Shown: positions 20,109-33,071 of the stretch, piece after piece
Layout of the letters: every line of letters begins with the position of its first letter
Position numbering within the stretch: the stretch's first letter is position 1
Assembly: GCA_032622095.1 (NCBI GenBank)
Contig: CP136061.1
Location: 249,623,582 to 249,687,581 of the forward strand
Length of the DNA stretch: 64,000 nt
Source: Siphonodentalium dalli
Lineage: Eukaryota > Mollusca > Scaphopoda > Gadilida > Siphonodentaliidae
Reading direction: 5' to 3'
Notes under the pieces: generated by a model
What the model was told of the DNA's origin: nothing
What the model saw: the letters and a program-made list of their open reading frames with translations, nothing else
Databases searched by the model: none
Program-made: the position numbers and the translations under genes

Positions 20109-21306
20109 TTATAATTTATACGTAAGAATGTTGCAAGCTGCCAATTTGAAAATAACTACTTTATTCTATAATTCCATTCGATCACCGTCACTTTAACTGA
20201 AAGCAACTATCTGAGAGTATTTGTATAACAGCTGCTGTAAATAGTTATACAAATACTCTCAGAGAGTGTTCATAAGCAGTTGTAAAAAATGCCGTTCTCC
20301 CAAAATTATTATATAAAATGCTGCCATTCCCGAACAATTATGTTTGGAGATTATTCATAGTTATTAGAGTGACGATTTGAACACAAAGAATCCATATTTG
20401 AACCATTAATTTAGATAATACATATCTCCTATTTTTGTTATATAAGCGACCATTAACCCTGAAAATCAGGTCCAGAATGCTTCCTGATACAGCACAATTC
20501 AGAACTAGCAACAGTAGAAAAAATCATCAATTTTCAAAGTGCAGATACTAACACACTATGTCAAGGTGTGGAAAATTAAATTCAACAATTTTCAGTGGCA
20601 CTATACACACAAATAACTAACTCCTCCATTGTTTGTAAGGTAAATATGTCACTATACACACAAATGTCTAACTCGGTAACTCCTCCATTGTTTGAAAGGT
20701 AAATATGTCACTATTTTGATAAGAAATTTCCTTTCAGTGACTACTTAAACATGATACAAATAAGTGATAACAATTATGTCAAAAACATTCCAAGATTGTT
20801 GTGTGTCCATCTAAATTAACCAGTAAAGCTTTAGAATCTGCCTTTTAAAGACATTTTATGGACATGTTTGGGTGAATGAAACTGGCAAGTTAGTATTCAG
20901 GCGCTATGCCAACTGGAGGAATGTAGCATTCTGCTATCATTGCCGAAAATCTCAAACAAATCGAACATACCACTCCACAGAAAACATCTGAAATACGCTC
21001 AATTGTAAATATTTACTTCTCGATATGGGATGCAACTATCGGAGATCAACTAACGAAATCAATTTCGCCATCAAGAGTTATTGTATTTAATTAAATATAA
21101 GAATGATGGTGTGTGTTGTTAATTTGGACATTTGTAAACATATCTACTTTGTGTAAGATTATATATTCTCCATTTCAATTTGATCACCCCACCAAAGTGT
21201 TTCACATCACTTTAAGATAAATATATATTAGACAGAAACATAATGATAATCTGGAGGTAGTATGAAAGGATATAGTTTGTGATATAGACATGTTAATTAA
21301 ATGATA
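20109..21306. other. Intronic sequence with small repeats
   Basis: 20211-20262 is a hairpin ('gagagtatttgtataac' and inverse). 20590-20710 has a 2-copy repeat ('gtcactatacacacaaat', 'taactcctccattgtttg'). 20855-21215 is similar to 4430-4830. No gene seen. Confidence 0.5.
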
Positions 21307-21514
21307 TACAGTAATGCTCTAATTAATCGACCCCTTAACCACAGCAGAATTATGGGTAACTTTTCAGGATTTAGTTGGAAATATGGCTTGTTGCCATTCA
21401 TCGGACAGCTCTCCCTGAGAGCTTTCCGATGAATGGCAACTCCGACTAAATCCTGAAAAGTTACCCATAATTCTGCTGTGGTTACGGGGTCGATTAATTA
21501 GAGCATTACTGCAA
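21307..21514. mobile_element. TA-C palindromic MITE
   Basis: 'tacagtaatgctctaattaa' is inverted as 'ttaattagagcattactg'; arms of about 100 bp. Confidence 0.85.
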
Positions 21515-21726
21515 GATGTGCACGCATTAAAATGGTGTTCAGAAATCTAGCAAAGGTAAGAAATTCCAAGAATAATTCACAACTAAAATATGCACAGAAA
21601 AACAGTATCAAAACTGCAATAAGATTTAACTCAAGTGGGGATATAATCAGCCGTCATGCATAATATTCAAATTATAAGTGAGGGTGTCAAATTCAAGAGG
21701 GTCTATGAGGCATATCCACCCCTTAA

Positions 21727-22090
21727 TTTAACTCTTTCATGATAGGAGCTGCGCTGGTGCAGCATTATATATCATGGGCCAGTGCATTCTACATAAGAGA
21801 ATACACTGGCTTACAAGGTTCGTGACGGGAGCTGTGCTGGTGCAGCATTAAAGATCCTGTGCCAGTGCATTCTCTTATATATGCAAGTCACCCATAGGGA
21901 GCCTCACACATATAAGATATTGCACTGGCTTACAAGGTTAATGTAAATATTGTTAGGCCAATGTATTCTCTTATATATGCGATGCTCCCTATGGTAGACT
22001 CACATATATAAGATAATGCACTGGCTAACAAGGTTAAATAAATATTGTTAGACCAATGGATTCTCTTATATATGCGAGGCTCCCTATGGG
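21727..22090. mobile_element. TTAA-2 MITE, rearranged tandem copy
   Basis: 'ctctttcatgataggagct' starts one copy; a second 'gggagctgtgctggtgcagc' starts at about 21837. Hairpins follow, without a clear right end. Confidence 0.6.
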
Positions 22091-22459
22091 AAAATAATTT
22101 TTACGGGATATTTTTAGAACAGATTGGCCATGAAACTTGAGGTGATATCAGATAGAGATAGAATTCTCCCGTTTTCTATGCTCTGAACATTTCATCAAGG
22201 CTAGTGGAAACGTTCGAATCATAGCAAGTGGGAGAACTCTATCTTGTTAGCCCTTTCACCGAGACAAAATGTCAGATATTTTCCTTTACAACATCAGGAA
22301 TAAACAACTTTATTGTGGCTTTATAGACAATTAATGTTCCCAATCTTTAGTTTGTGAGTGTTTTATTCACAGAAAACATTAATTGTAGTCTAAAAATCAG
22401 TTTAAAAAAAGTATTGTTGTTGTTGTTGAAATTGTGGCCCAGAAGAGACAGGCCGTCTG

Positions 22460-22858
22460 TTAACCCTTTACCCAACAAACCGGCCAAAACCGGCCAAATA
22501 AAGCTTCAACAGCCTAAAATATCTTGGGTCTGTCTCAATAAAACCATACAAATATGGATATCATTGGAACCGGCTCATTGACCACATTGTGATAGTTACA
22601 GTTAGCCCTGTGCCAATGCATTCTCTTATATATGCGAGTCGACCATAGGTCGCCTCGCATATATAAGAGAATGCATTGGCCTAAAAAAAATCTGTTTTTA
22701 ACACTTTTTACCATTTTTTCTTACATTATTTAACAATTTTATAATTTTTAATGTGTTAAGCCAATGCATTCTCTTATATATGCGAGGCGACCTATGGTCG
22801 ACTCGCATATATAAGAGAATGCATTGGCACAGGGCCCTTCTGTTGGGTAAAGGGTTAA
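22460..22858 (+). mobile_element. TTAA-1 MITE, full length
   Basis: TTAA at both ends; both hairpins and intact termini. Confidence 0.9.
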
Positions 22859-23228
22859 TACAGGGCTAAATGATGTTTAACTTTTAAACAGCTACTTATT
22901 ATTGTTATAAAGTTGGAACCAGAAGCATATCATTTCACCGATTAGTGAGATTTTGTTTGTTTCTGAGCCTATATCTACCATATCAGTGAGAACTGACAAC
23001 AATATGCTTTTTCTCAAATTTTATAAAATTCATAGCTTCTACTTGGCATAATGCGGTTTCTATGTTAAGACGTCAAGAATATCAATGAAATAGTTACAAA
23101 TTAATGAAAGAGGAGCAGATTGAGAAAATTTGTATAAAAAGTTCTAAATTGAATTGGAATATTTTAAAAACTACTATAGATAATTCCATTAGTGAAAAAT
23201 GTATGAAATCTAAGCACAATCTAATATC
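22859..23228. other. Intronic sequence, nothing recognised
   Basis: AT-rich and unique as far as can be seen. Confidence 0.5.
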
Positions 23229-23661
23229 TTAATCCTTCCCTGACTGGAGCTTCCGGAAATTCTGTGCCAATGCATTCGCTTATATATGCGAGTCTGCCGT
23301 ATGGAGCATCGTATATATAACCGAATGCATTCTCTTATAAGAGAATAAATTGGCATAACAATCAAGCCTTGAAATAGTGTGCCTGTCATTTGCAGAATGA
23401 GGTCCCCAGAGGGTGAATTTGGTGATGCTAGCCCACTATGCGGGGTAGCATAACTAAATTCACCCTTTGAGGACCTCATTCTGCAAATGACAGACACCCT
23501 ATTTCAAGGCTTGATAACAATATTTATCTTGAACTTGTAAGCCAGTGCATTCGGTTATATATATACGATGCTCCATACGGCAGACTCGCATATATAAGAG
23601 AATGCAATGGCACAGGATCTTTAATGCTGTGCCAGCACAGCTCCCATCATGGAAGGGTTAA
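23229..23661. mobile_element. TTAA-2 MITE with nested HAT-B element
   Basis: TTAA + 'tccttccctgactggagctt' at left and 'gctcccatcatggaaggg' + TTAA at right. The HAT-B insertion at 23363-23513 lies inside. Confidence 0.8.
23363..23513. mobile_element. HAT-B MITE with perfect 8-bp target duplication
   Basis: CAAGCCTTGAAATAG...ATTTCAAGGCTTG, flanked by ATAACAAT at 23355-23362 and 23514-23521. An 8-bp duplication is characteristic of hAT elements. Confidence 0.93.
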
Positions 23662-24895
23662 TGGGAATTTGTTTGTGTTTAATCGCACACCCACAAATAA
23701 CGTTGTGATTAAATATGGGGTGGATAGATGCCATCTTGTTTTTTACTCGGAAGTCTGTTGCCTCATGAATATTTACGGCAAAGTTTGGCACCAAGAATAG
23801 GAATATCCGTTGTTCTCCAATTTGAAAAAAAACGTAATCGTGTGCCTTACCTGTATGTGATACATATGATAAATTCTGAAGATGCAGAATTAACTATTAA
23901 AGTCTAATTGTTACCACATTTCCGTCAATGATTCAATGACAGTGCGTTGACATTTTACGTTCATAATGTTCTATGTTCATCACTGTGACATTACATAAAT
24001 TGATAGCCACAAACATCACATTAATCTTACAAAACGAATCTGATGAACTTTGTACAGGTAATTTAAATTTAACTTAAATGACCAGCATGATAAATGTCTT
24101 TCACAACCATGGAAAAGTTTTGGACTTCAATGCTAGGGACATGTATATGTCTTTCACACAACCAACGCTAACGGTTCCAATTTCAATGCCAGGGGTATTC
24201 TATGTGAGGTAAAGGTTAAACCTACGAATATATCTATAGTTCTATATCATCTATGGGTAAGTACTTTGTTTTGCGGCATGTTCATCTTCATAACACACTG
24301 GGAATTTGTTGCAGGATAAAACACATCATTTGATGGATCAAAAACTCATGCGAATTTAGTGTTGTGCTAAATATTGTTGCTCAAAGAATAAAAAGGGCAA
24401 ACCATGAAAACAACATTAAACTTGTGAGACTAACTACTAAAAATTCAGTGGATAGAGACATTTATCAATATCGAAAAAAGAGGGTACTACAAACTTTGCA
24501 CGGCATAAATAACTGGTCCGCTGCTGATGATTTGCTGACAATATGTGGCATGATGAAAATACCGCTAGAGCGGCATGTTGAAAATGCCACGAGAAACCCA
24601 CAAACTGACTTAGAACAGAAATGTTATTAGTGAAAAATAGTATTAAATATTTCTTAGTAATGTTAACAATCTCGGCCTGCGTTAATCTCGGGCTACAGTT
24701 TATGTTTATATGCTTCGATCATTATTGTTAAAGCACTGATTACCTAGGCTAACATTTCATCTTACAGACTGACTATAAACAGTGTTTTATTTTTGTAATT
24801 TACATGCAAGCTGCATACAATACTTGTTAGAGAATTAATCTTGCCTCTATTAATTTTAATATTAGAGAAACAATCAGAACTAGATTTATTACACA
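23662..24895. other. Intronic sequence, no gene recognised
   Basis: A plus-strand open frame at 24364-24630 (88 codons) has no recognised motif and no splice or promoter context. 42360-42640 shares diverged stretches with 23725-24000 (for example 'gccatcttgttttttactcgg'), pointing to an unclassified dispersed repeat. Confidence 0.45.
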
Positions 24896-25100
24896 CCCTT
24901 TCTATACTGAATGGATTCTCCCATTCAGTTATAAAAGTATACATTGGAACAGTCTATTATTTATTCAGAGGGGATGTTCAGGTAATGTATTATCTGTTGT
25001 CTGCATATTTTCCTGAAAACCCCTCCAGATGAATAATAGATCATTCCAATGCATACTTTTATAACAGGATGGAAGAATCCATTAGTAAAGTAAGGATTAA
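24896..25100. mobile_element. TTAA-4 family MITE
   Basis: 'ccctttctatactgaatgg' is inverted as 'ccattagtaaagtaagg'-TTAA. 'ggattctcccattcagttat' pairs with its inverse near 25068. Confidence 0.65.
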
Positions 25101-25309
25101 GATTGAAAATAGAACTGATTTTTCATCAATAGTTCATACTACTTCATGATTTTATTATTTAGCAGGCACTCGAGCAATATTAAAATACTTCTGTTATAAA
25201 TAACACAGTTATTACAGTTTCTCATGTTTCCATGCTATAAAATAGAATTGAGATTCCAATGCATAATAGGGGTGCAACTTATTAAAGTGACAACTAACGT
25301 GTTAAAACA

Positions 25310-26138
25310 GGCCTCAAAATAACGTGCTCGACATTTACAGAATGAGGTCCTTAGAGGGGGAATTTAGTGATGCTACCCTGCATAGCGAGCTAGCTTCACT
25401 AAATTCACCCTCTGGGGACCTCATTCTGCTTAGGCCTCATGTTCTCTGGAAAGTATCTTTATTATCAAATTAACTAATTTTTTAATTTCTTTGAAAGTTT
25501 CTTTTTCTTTTTAGTTTAGTTTTTCTATATTTCCAATTTGGCAGACGACACAATGCATAATCAAGGCATAAAATGGGTGCTCATCACCATCGGGGAACTT
25601 AACCCTTTACCCAACAAACCGGCCAAAAACGGCCAAATAAAGCTGCAACAGCCTAAATTATCTTGGGTCTGTCTCAATAAAATCATTGGAACCGGCTCAT
25701 TGACCACATTGTAATGGTTACAGTTATGCCATGTGCCAATGCATTCTCTTATATATGCGAGTCGACCATAGGTCGCCTCGCATATATAAGAGAATGCATT
25801 GGCCTAAAAAAAAAAAAAAATTAACACTTTTTACCATTTTTTCTTACATTCTTTAACAATTTTATAATTTTTAATGTGTTAAGCCAATGCATTCTCTTAT
25901 ATATGCGAGTGGACCTATGGTCGACTCGCATATATAAGAGAATGCATTGGCACAGGGCCGTTCCGTTGGGTAAAGGGTTAAACCTGTGTCTACGTCTCCC
26001 ATAGTGGATGAGGTTATGCTGAATGAGGTCCCCAGAAGATGAATTTGGTGACACTAGCCTGCTGTGCGGGGTAGCGTCACTAAATTCACCCTTTGGGGTC
26101 CTCATTCTGCTAATGTCCAGCACCATATTTTGAGGCCT
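25310..26138. mobile_element. HAT-B composite MITE with nested TTAA-1
   Basis: 'gcctcaaaat' is inverted as 'attttgaggc'; the two palindromes are at 25340-25432 and 26020-26112. The spacer is split at 'gggaacTTAA' by the TTAA-1 copy. Confidence 0.85.
25599..25981 (+). mobile_element. TTAA-1 MITE nested in HAT-B
   Basis: Both TTAA ends are intact. The related element at 16535-16876 shows the uninterrupted 'gggaacttaaatctgtgtct', so this is a second verified empty site. Confidence 0.92.
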
Positions 26139-26204
26139 CGGGTTAAAACAGGCAGATTGAGAATTTATTTTTAAAATTCCGCGTGACAACATCCGATGTT
26201 AAAA

Positions 26205-26490
26205 CAGGTATGCCAAGCATTTATGTTTTGTTCGTCAAAATTACAACATGTGTTTAAACAGATATATCAAGAGTTTACGTTTATAGTCAGCATGGCAAAA
26301 CAGCTATACCAAGAGTTTGTTTTTTCGTCAAAATTGCAACATCTGTGTTTAAATAGATATATCGAGAGTTACGTTTGAAGTCAGCATGGCAACATCCGAA
26401 GTCAAAATACCAAGAGTTTGTTTTTTCGTCAAAATTGCAACATCTGTGTTTAAATAGATATATTGAGGGTTTATGTTTTTAGCCAACATG
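26205..26490. repeat. Imperfect tandem repeat of about 60-70 bp, 4-5 units
   Basis: Recurring 'gtcaaaattgcaacatctgt' + 'gtttaaatagatatat' + 'gagagtttacgttt' with variation. Confidence 0.7.
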
Positions 26491-27456
26491 ACAACATTGT
26501 GTTAGACAGGAATATCAAGAGTTCTTCGCAAATTGTCAAAGATTCGGGAAGGTATCACAGTTATTTCAGGGACAATCTTCAGAAAAAATCGTTTAGTAAA
26601 GAGATGTTGAAATTAGCAGTCAGCACACATAGAGAATTACGGCTGTAAAGGATGTAACCCTGCTATGATACAATATGCAAAACACGATTCTCTTTTTTCT
26701 TAACAAAATATTGAAATTTTAGCCCGTAATGACGAATGGTGGCCCGGTATAATGATAATTCCATTTCTCAATTCTAATACCATACCATTCCATGCCTAAG
26801 CTTATATAGTAACACAGAAATAATTGAATTTATCCTTTAGCTTTAGTTGGACATAAGGGTTGAAAGCTAGTTTTCCCACTGACAGCCATTAAGGAACTGT
26901 ACATGTACATGTAGTCGACAAAATATATCAAAATGTGGTAATAAGCGCATCGCGATACATTTGTTAAAATTTGTATTGCGTCTAATCGTTACACCCTTAA
27001 TTTTGTTCAGAACCAAATCAGTAATAAAAAATTTACAGCTTCAGAGAAAATAGGCTAATTTTAAGGATAAAATGAGTGTTTCATAACCAATATTATGGTT
27101 ATGTGTTAAATATAGCCTGGATATGTCGGTCACTAGGGTTGTCACAATTGACTGATTTAATAATCAATTATTTTATGTAAATAATCCTCTATGCGTTAAT
27201 ATGAAAGAAAAAAGTATATTCAGCAGATTTTATAGTATAGTCCCGGATAATCAATTATAGATGACTTTGAAAAACTTTGTTCCCAATCTACGATTAATTT
27301 ATTATATGACTAATCAAAATCTATGATTAACTGATTATATGACTAATCAAAATCTATTTAGATATTTTTAGAAGGTAGTTAAAATAATTGACTAAAATCT
27401 TGATTGTCAAGAAATGCAATTATTGAAAATTATACTCTATTTTTATTTTATATGTA
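26491..27456. other. Intronic sequence, nothing recognised
   Basis: A simple duplication around 27285-27360 ('atctatgattaactgattat' type units) and otherwise AT-rich sequence without an element or gene. Confidence 0.45.
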
Positions 27457-27709
27457 TTAACCCTTTGAGTGCCAGGTCGATTTTTGTATCAAATCATATT
27501 CCCTGTGCCAATGCATTCTCTTATATATGCGAGTCGACCATAGGTCGCCTCGCATATATAAGAGAATGCATTGGCCTAACAATTGTTTTGTTTTTGTTTT
27601 GTTTTTTACAATTTTTTACAATTTTAATAATTTATTCTTATATTCTTTAACAGACTTATTTTGTAAGTTTAGGGCCAATGAGATCGACCCCTGGCACTCA
27701 AAGGGTTAA
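27457..27709. mobile_element. TTAA-3 MITE carrying the shared hairpin module
   Basis: TTAA-CCCTTTGAGTGCCAGGTCG...CTGGCACTCAAAGGG-TTAA, with the same 70-bp hairpin as TTAA-1 at 27505-27575, beginning at 'ccctgtgcc'. Confidence 0.85.
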
Positions 27710-27876
27710 AAGAGAAATAGGCAGAATACTTTTTCTGTTATCCTAATCCTATTTCTTACTGTATATTTACACAAATGCTTTTCCAAAGACAAATAAAATT
27801 TTTAAATTTTATATACTTGTACCGGCCAGCAGAGATTCCAGTTAAAGAGCTATATGCGAAGGACCAAAACACTTAC

Positions 27877-28081
27877 GACCTGCTGGGGGAACTACTTGGT
27901 CGAGTAGTTTGATGCTAGTCCTCTTCCATATCCTCTTAATAACGGCTCGGAGTTCTTCGTTGACATCGTCGATGTTTCCCTCTACGTATATCTTGAGCGA
28001 TGTCCGCACGAGGGCAAACAAGGTGGCATTGAACATGACTGTACCATCGCTGTTGAGTGGCATGTTCATGCTAACTAATCT
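27877..28081 (-). CDS. Cav1 channel exon: pre-IQ region
   Basis: Acceptor TCTCTTGCAG precedes 28081 and donor GCAGGTC|GTAAGT follows 27877. 68 codons plus one base. It encodes RLVS followed by [18 protein letters not shown], then [26 protein letters not shown] and [11 protein letters not shown]. This is the pre-IQ segment that carries the second calmodulin-contact helix. [16 protein letters not shown] is diagnostic of Cav1 rather than Cav2 or Cav3. It joins the preceding exon in phase (ACK|RLV). Confidence 0.98.
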
Positions 28082-28118
28082 CTGCAAGAGAAAAAGGATC
28101 AGTATCAGCTATGTTTAC

Positions 28119-28290
28119 TATCATGAAATCCAGCCCTATCTCCCGCACACCTGGGCATGAAATCCAGCCCTATCTCCTGCACACCTGGTCATGAAATCCA
28201 GCCCTATCTCCCGCACACCTGGTCATGAAATCCAGCCCTATCTCCCGCACACCTGGTCATGAAATCCAGCCCTATCTCCCGCACACCTGG
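28119..28290. repeat. 34-bp minisatellite, 5 copies, 38 bp upstream of an exon
   Basis: Unit 'catgaaatccagccctatct' + 'cccgcacacctggt'. In minus sense each unit contains CCAG|GTGTGC, a donor-like string, but none is the real donor of the neighbouring exon. Confidence 0.95.
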
Positions 28291-29534
28291 TCGGGAAATA
28301 GTTTCTCCCGAATTCAGTTAAATAATGAAAGACAAATGTACCCTCAACAAATGCAGCTAACTGCATACAATAGCAGTCACATCAAGAGCTGGACTATCGC
28401 CCGGTGCATAATCCCCATGTAACAAACCGCCTAGCAGGGACTGACCTAGCTATAAGATTTCAGGAGCCAGTTTACAAGCCTATATGGCAAATTTGGGAGC
28501 CAGATTTTACATTTGAGAGCCGGAATTTCAGCATTTGATTTTTAATGATTCAAAACAAACATAAACTCTGAAATAATTTGATACATAATTTCAAACAACA
28601 ACACAAAGAGAGTCTGATTGATTATTAGAGTGGTAAACTTAACATTTGCTGCCGTTTGTGTTCTTTGATAGATTTTTGTAGCAATGCTTTCCTGTTCTTT
28701 GCATGTACCCATACTATCAAATGCGTTATCAAACTGGAAGCATTCATTACCTGGACCCTCAATCTTTACCATTACGAAGGAGTTCAAACTTTTGATAGTC
28801 AGATTCGAGTGATTCTAAATATTAAATAACGGAATCGTAGGGAATCAATTAAGATTTTCGGGTACGAGTAACGGATCGCGTTTTGTTTGCCATTGAACAA
28901 GGCAATACAAAGTTTAAATATATATTTGTACACTATAAAATGGTGATCTCAGATAATTATGTCGCCTAAATATATTCAGTAATATCAGATAACATCAGTG
29001 AATTAGAAGAAAGTGCGTACTGATATTATTTAATAATGTTTGAGGTCCGCTCGATTCGCGGTCTGTTATTGCATATACAAAACACGGAATATCACCGACA
29101 CGGAAACGGAACTTGGGTTTACACAGCCATAGTATGTGCTTAGTTAGTTTAGAGTTGCATCCCACTGAGTGCATGCGGCCAAATATCATCGAATTTCTGG
29201 ATAATCAAAGCAAATGGTACCGACTTGAGTGATGCATTTGCTTTGTTTTTACTAAGTATCGCGTTTAAATTTGTAGTTGGGTCAAACTGTACGTGGTTTA
29301 TTTGCTTTGTTTAGCATTTTACAATGCCATGGGCATTGGTTGTCAACTACGAAAGTCAAACTACACGCGTGCCAGAATACATGCCTGCAATAAACTTTTA
29401 CGTGCCGGGACAACAAATGCATGCGCAAATTGCGTGCTGGCAACTGGCTAGGTCGGTCCCTGCCTAGTGTGGGCATACCTACGACCTATGGCTGAGATAC
29501 TCAGGCGGACAGACCAAAAAGTCTACATTTTCAG
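28291..29534. other. Intronic sequence, no gene recognised
   Basis: A minus-strand open frame at 28542-28787 (81 codons) includes a Cys/Phe/Asp-containing stretch but no motif I recognise and no splice context. The rest is unique intron. Confidence 0.45.
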
Positions 29535-29934
29535 ATAACCCTTTACCCAACAGAAGGGCCATGTGCCAATGCATTCTCTTATATATGCGAGTCGACCATA
29601 GGTCGCCTCGCATATATAAGAGAATGCATTGGCTTAACACATTAAAAATTATAAAATTGTTAAAGAATGTAAGAAAAAATGGTAAAAAGTGTTTAAAAAA
29701 GATTTTTTTTACGCCAATGCATTCTCTTATATATGCGAGGCGACCTATGGTCGACTCGCATATATAAGAGAATGCATTGGCACAGGGCATAACTGTAACT
29801 ATCACAATGTGGTCAAGGAGCCGGTTCCAATGATATCCATATTTGTATGGTTCTATTTAGACAGACCGAAGATATTTTAGGCTGTTGAAGCTTTATTTGG
29901 CCGGTTTTGGCCGGTTTGTTGGGTAAAGGGTTAA
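29535..29934 (-). mobile_element. TTAA-1 MITE, inverted orientation
   Basis: The left end is ATAA-CCCTTTACCCAACAGAAGGG (one flank base changed) and the right end is ...TTTGTTGGGTAAAGGG-TTAA. Internal order is reversed relative to the other copies. Confidence 0.9.
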
Positions 29935-30228
29935 ATAACTTTAGAATGGAAAACTTGAACAAAACGATTGAACAATCCATTGAATGTCCTCATAGCGGTG
30001 AACATCCATACAAAATTTCATTAAGATCCGACAACTTATGGTTGAGAAATCTGCTCGGATGGACAAAACATGCAACATTTTCAGATAAACAAGGATGAAT
30101 AAACCGGTGGTTGAGATACCTGCGGACGGATGGATGGACGTTCAGATCGGACGCATGTAATCCAGTAAACCCATCATTTCTTTCGGTCACGGGTACAAAA
30201 AGGTGACAAAAATGCAACGAAAACAAGC

Positions 30229-30354
30229 TGCGTAATTAACCTGGGGTAATTAATCTCCACTGCGTAATTAGCCTGGGGTAATTAATCTCCACTGCGTAAT
30301 TAGCCTGGGGTAATTAATCTCCACTGCGTAATTAGCCTAAGCAATTAATCTCCA
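30229..30354. repeat. 32-bp minisatellite, 4 copies
   Basis: Unit 'gcgtaattagcctggggtaa' + 'ttaatctccact'. Confidence 0.93.
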
Positions 30355-30738
30355 AGCTTTTTTCTATAAAAAGAATTTTCTAACAAGTCATCGTTTATAT
30401 ACAGATATTCTAATCTCATATATAAATTTTATATGCAATATAAATGAATTTCTATATAAAAATGATGACTTGATAGACAAGGTAAACACGGTAGGTGATG
30501 TAATTATTGCGTGATCTCCCTGGGGTTTTCCATTATGTCATAACTGGTCTGTATCGAGTAATATCAGACCAGTGATATCTGACCAGTTAAGTCGGTTCGC
30601 TATCGATATTATCTTGCACCTGATGATAGCGATGTGAAGGGTGACCCGATACCGCTGAATATGGCATGATCGCATGGTAGAATTAATTGGCTGAGAATGA
30701 ATTTAATTACTAGTGACGTAATACTGATTATATATTAC

Positions 30739-30835
30739 CTTGCAGGCGACTCTATGTGGACAGAGTTTGCCGAATCCTAATGGTGGAGATATTTTTCTTA
30801 ACAAAGTTACAACATCTAAATGCTTTATCCTTCCC
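30739..30835 (-). CDS. Cav1 channel exon: EF-hand region
   Basis: Acceptor TTGATTTCAG precedes 30835 and donor TGCAAG|GTAATA follows 30739. One base completes Lys from the previous exon; 32 codons follow: [32 protein letters not shown]. The vertebrate equivalent is [32 protein letters not shown]. This is the second half of the EF-hand-like domain after IVS6, which couples calcium and calmodulin signals to inactivation. Confidence 0.98.
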
Positions 30836-30839
30836 CTGA

Positions 30840-31514
<675 letters not shown>

Positions 31515-31636
31515 TCATATTTAAAGATGGTCTATATCTTCTGGGCCACAATTACAACAACAACATAATTGTTATCAATCGCGATTCCAAGACAACAAAT
31601 TAAATGGTTATTATTGTAAACTGGTTGTCATATAAT

Positions 31637-31815
31637 TAGGGGATAACGGTGTGGTGTTTTGTGATTTCGGAAAGGTACAGGGCGAATATACAGTGGCAAA
31701 TTTAGTTAATGGGCGACAGCGGAGCTGGAGCCCATTAACGGGTATTTGCCACAGTATATTTTCCCTGTACCTTTCCGAAATTACAAAACACCACACTGCT
31801 ATCCCCATTCTAATG
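31637..31815. repeat. Long hairpin element with G+C-rich loop; half copy at 32228-32300
   Basis: 'ggggataacggtgtggtgtt' is inverted near 31795, with the loop around 'gggcgacagcggagctggagccc' (centre 31715-31735). One arm recurs at 32228-32300 ('gggatataacggtgtggtgt'), so this is a repeated element. Confidence 0.75.
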
Positions 31816-33071
31816 CTCTTCGAACTTAAAACGTTATTTAGACAAACAAATGCCTCGTAATTATCAACGAAATGTGCGGCCATAGAAAATACTGAGGTAA
31901 ATTCATAACTTTTTTTTTAAATTTAATGCGCTAGATAAAATATAATTCCCCAATTAACATCGCTCTTATCGTTAAAAATGCTGATAAAGATGAAAAATTG
32001 CCACCTCGAATAGAAATAAATATGCACAATAATTAGTTTCTGCATGTAGTTGATGTCTTTTTCAGAATTTGATCACTTACAAATTGTGATTTTTATTTTA
32101 CCGCGAACTTGAAATTGAATTGAAACAATGGAAAATTGTTTACTCAATGAGATGTATTTCACGCCGTATCTGTGGCGGTTTCATGTCAAGCAATTTGGTC
32201 AAATGATATCGAGACAATGATATTGATGGGATATAACGGTGTGGTGTTTTGTGCTTTCTGAAAGTACATGTATACAGGGCGAATGTACTGACTGTCAAAT
32301 TTCCACAAAAGTTAATATTATTAGATGTATTTTGGAAAGCAAACCACCATGTGGCTTTAAATTGAAGAAACTTTAAGTGAGGAAAATCTTATGAAGAAAG
32401 AGAAAGCATTTTAAAGCATTTTAATGCTTTCACGGGTATAAATTTATTTTAATTTCAATGGACTAATTAACTACACTTTCAAATATCATAAAACTGCTAA
32501 CCAGAATGCATGAATTTAAACCAAAATTGTGTACAAACACAAACATGTTTGGTAGCGAGATCTTTCACTGGTATAGATCACTACACCATACCGCATGACA
32601 TTTCAGATAAGTAAGCTATACACTGATGTTGCGAAGTACTTAGATGAAAATAAAACATAATTATGAAGTACAAGTATTTTGGCAGTAATGCTATTTGGTT
32701 AGCTATGGGAATAATTTGCAGAGCAGAATCGTGGGAACTATATTTTTTGCTGGAAGGGATGCGTGAAGTGGCTGCGGTAACTTTCTTTCCAATAAATTTA
32801 TTGGCGAAGACGGTCGCTTATTTTGACAACCCTCCCTCCCTCCCCGATTTTTGTTTTGGGAAATACGCATTCGATTGATGTCTGCCCCCTTTTGGCCTAC
32901 ATCTATATAGGCAGTTATTGTGCCTAAAAAAATTGTCACCCACATGTATGTATTGGTTACTACTACATTTATTGTATCGGCTTCCTGTAAATAATTATGT
33001 TTTTCTAAACAGGTAGCTATAAACGCATTCCAGTTGTTGTCTTTCACTCTAACCCTGTGGGATAAATACTT
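31816..33071. other. Intronic sequence, no gene recognised
   Basis: Apart from the half hairpin at 32228-32300, no structure seen. The open frame at 32703-33047 (minus) has no splice-consistent or family signature. Confidence 0.45.

Noticed and set aside
24364-24630. 88-codon plus-strand open frame
   Set aside because: No motif, no splice or promoter context, and a length expected by chance in 64 kb.
28542-28787. 81-codon minus-strand open frame with a plausible-looking core
   Set aside because: No family recognised and no matching splice sites; kept only as a note in the intron entry.
29479-29805. Recurrent short proteins with 'CQCILLYMRVDHRSPRIYKR' at many sites
   Set aside because: They are the translated hairpin module of TTAA-1; they occur in both orientations and no coding constraint is visible.
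32703-33047. 114-codon minus-strand open frame in the intron between IVS6 exons
   Set aside because: The flanking exons already join in phase without it and no domain is visible.
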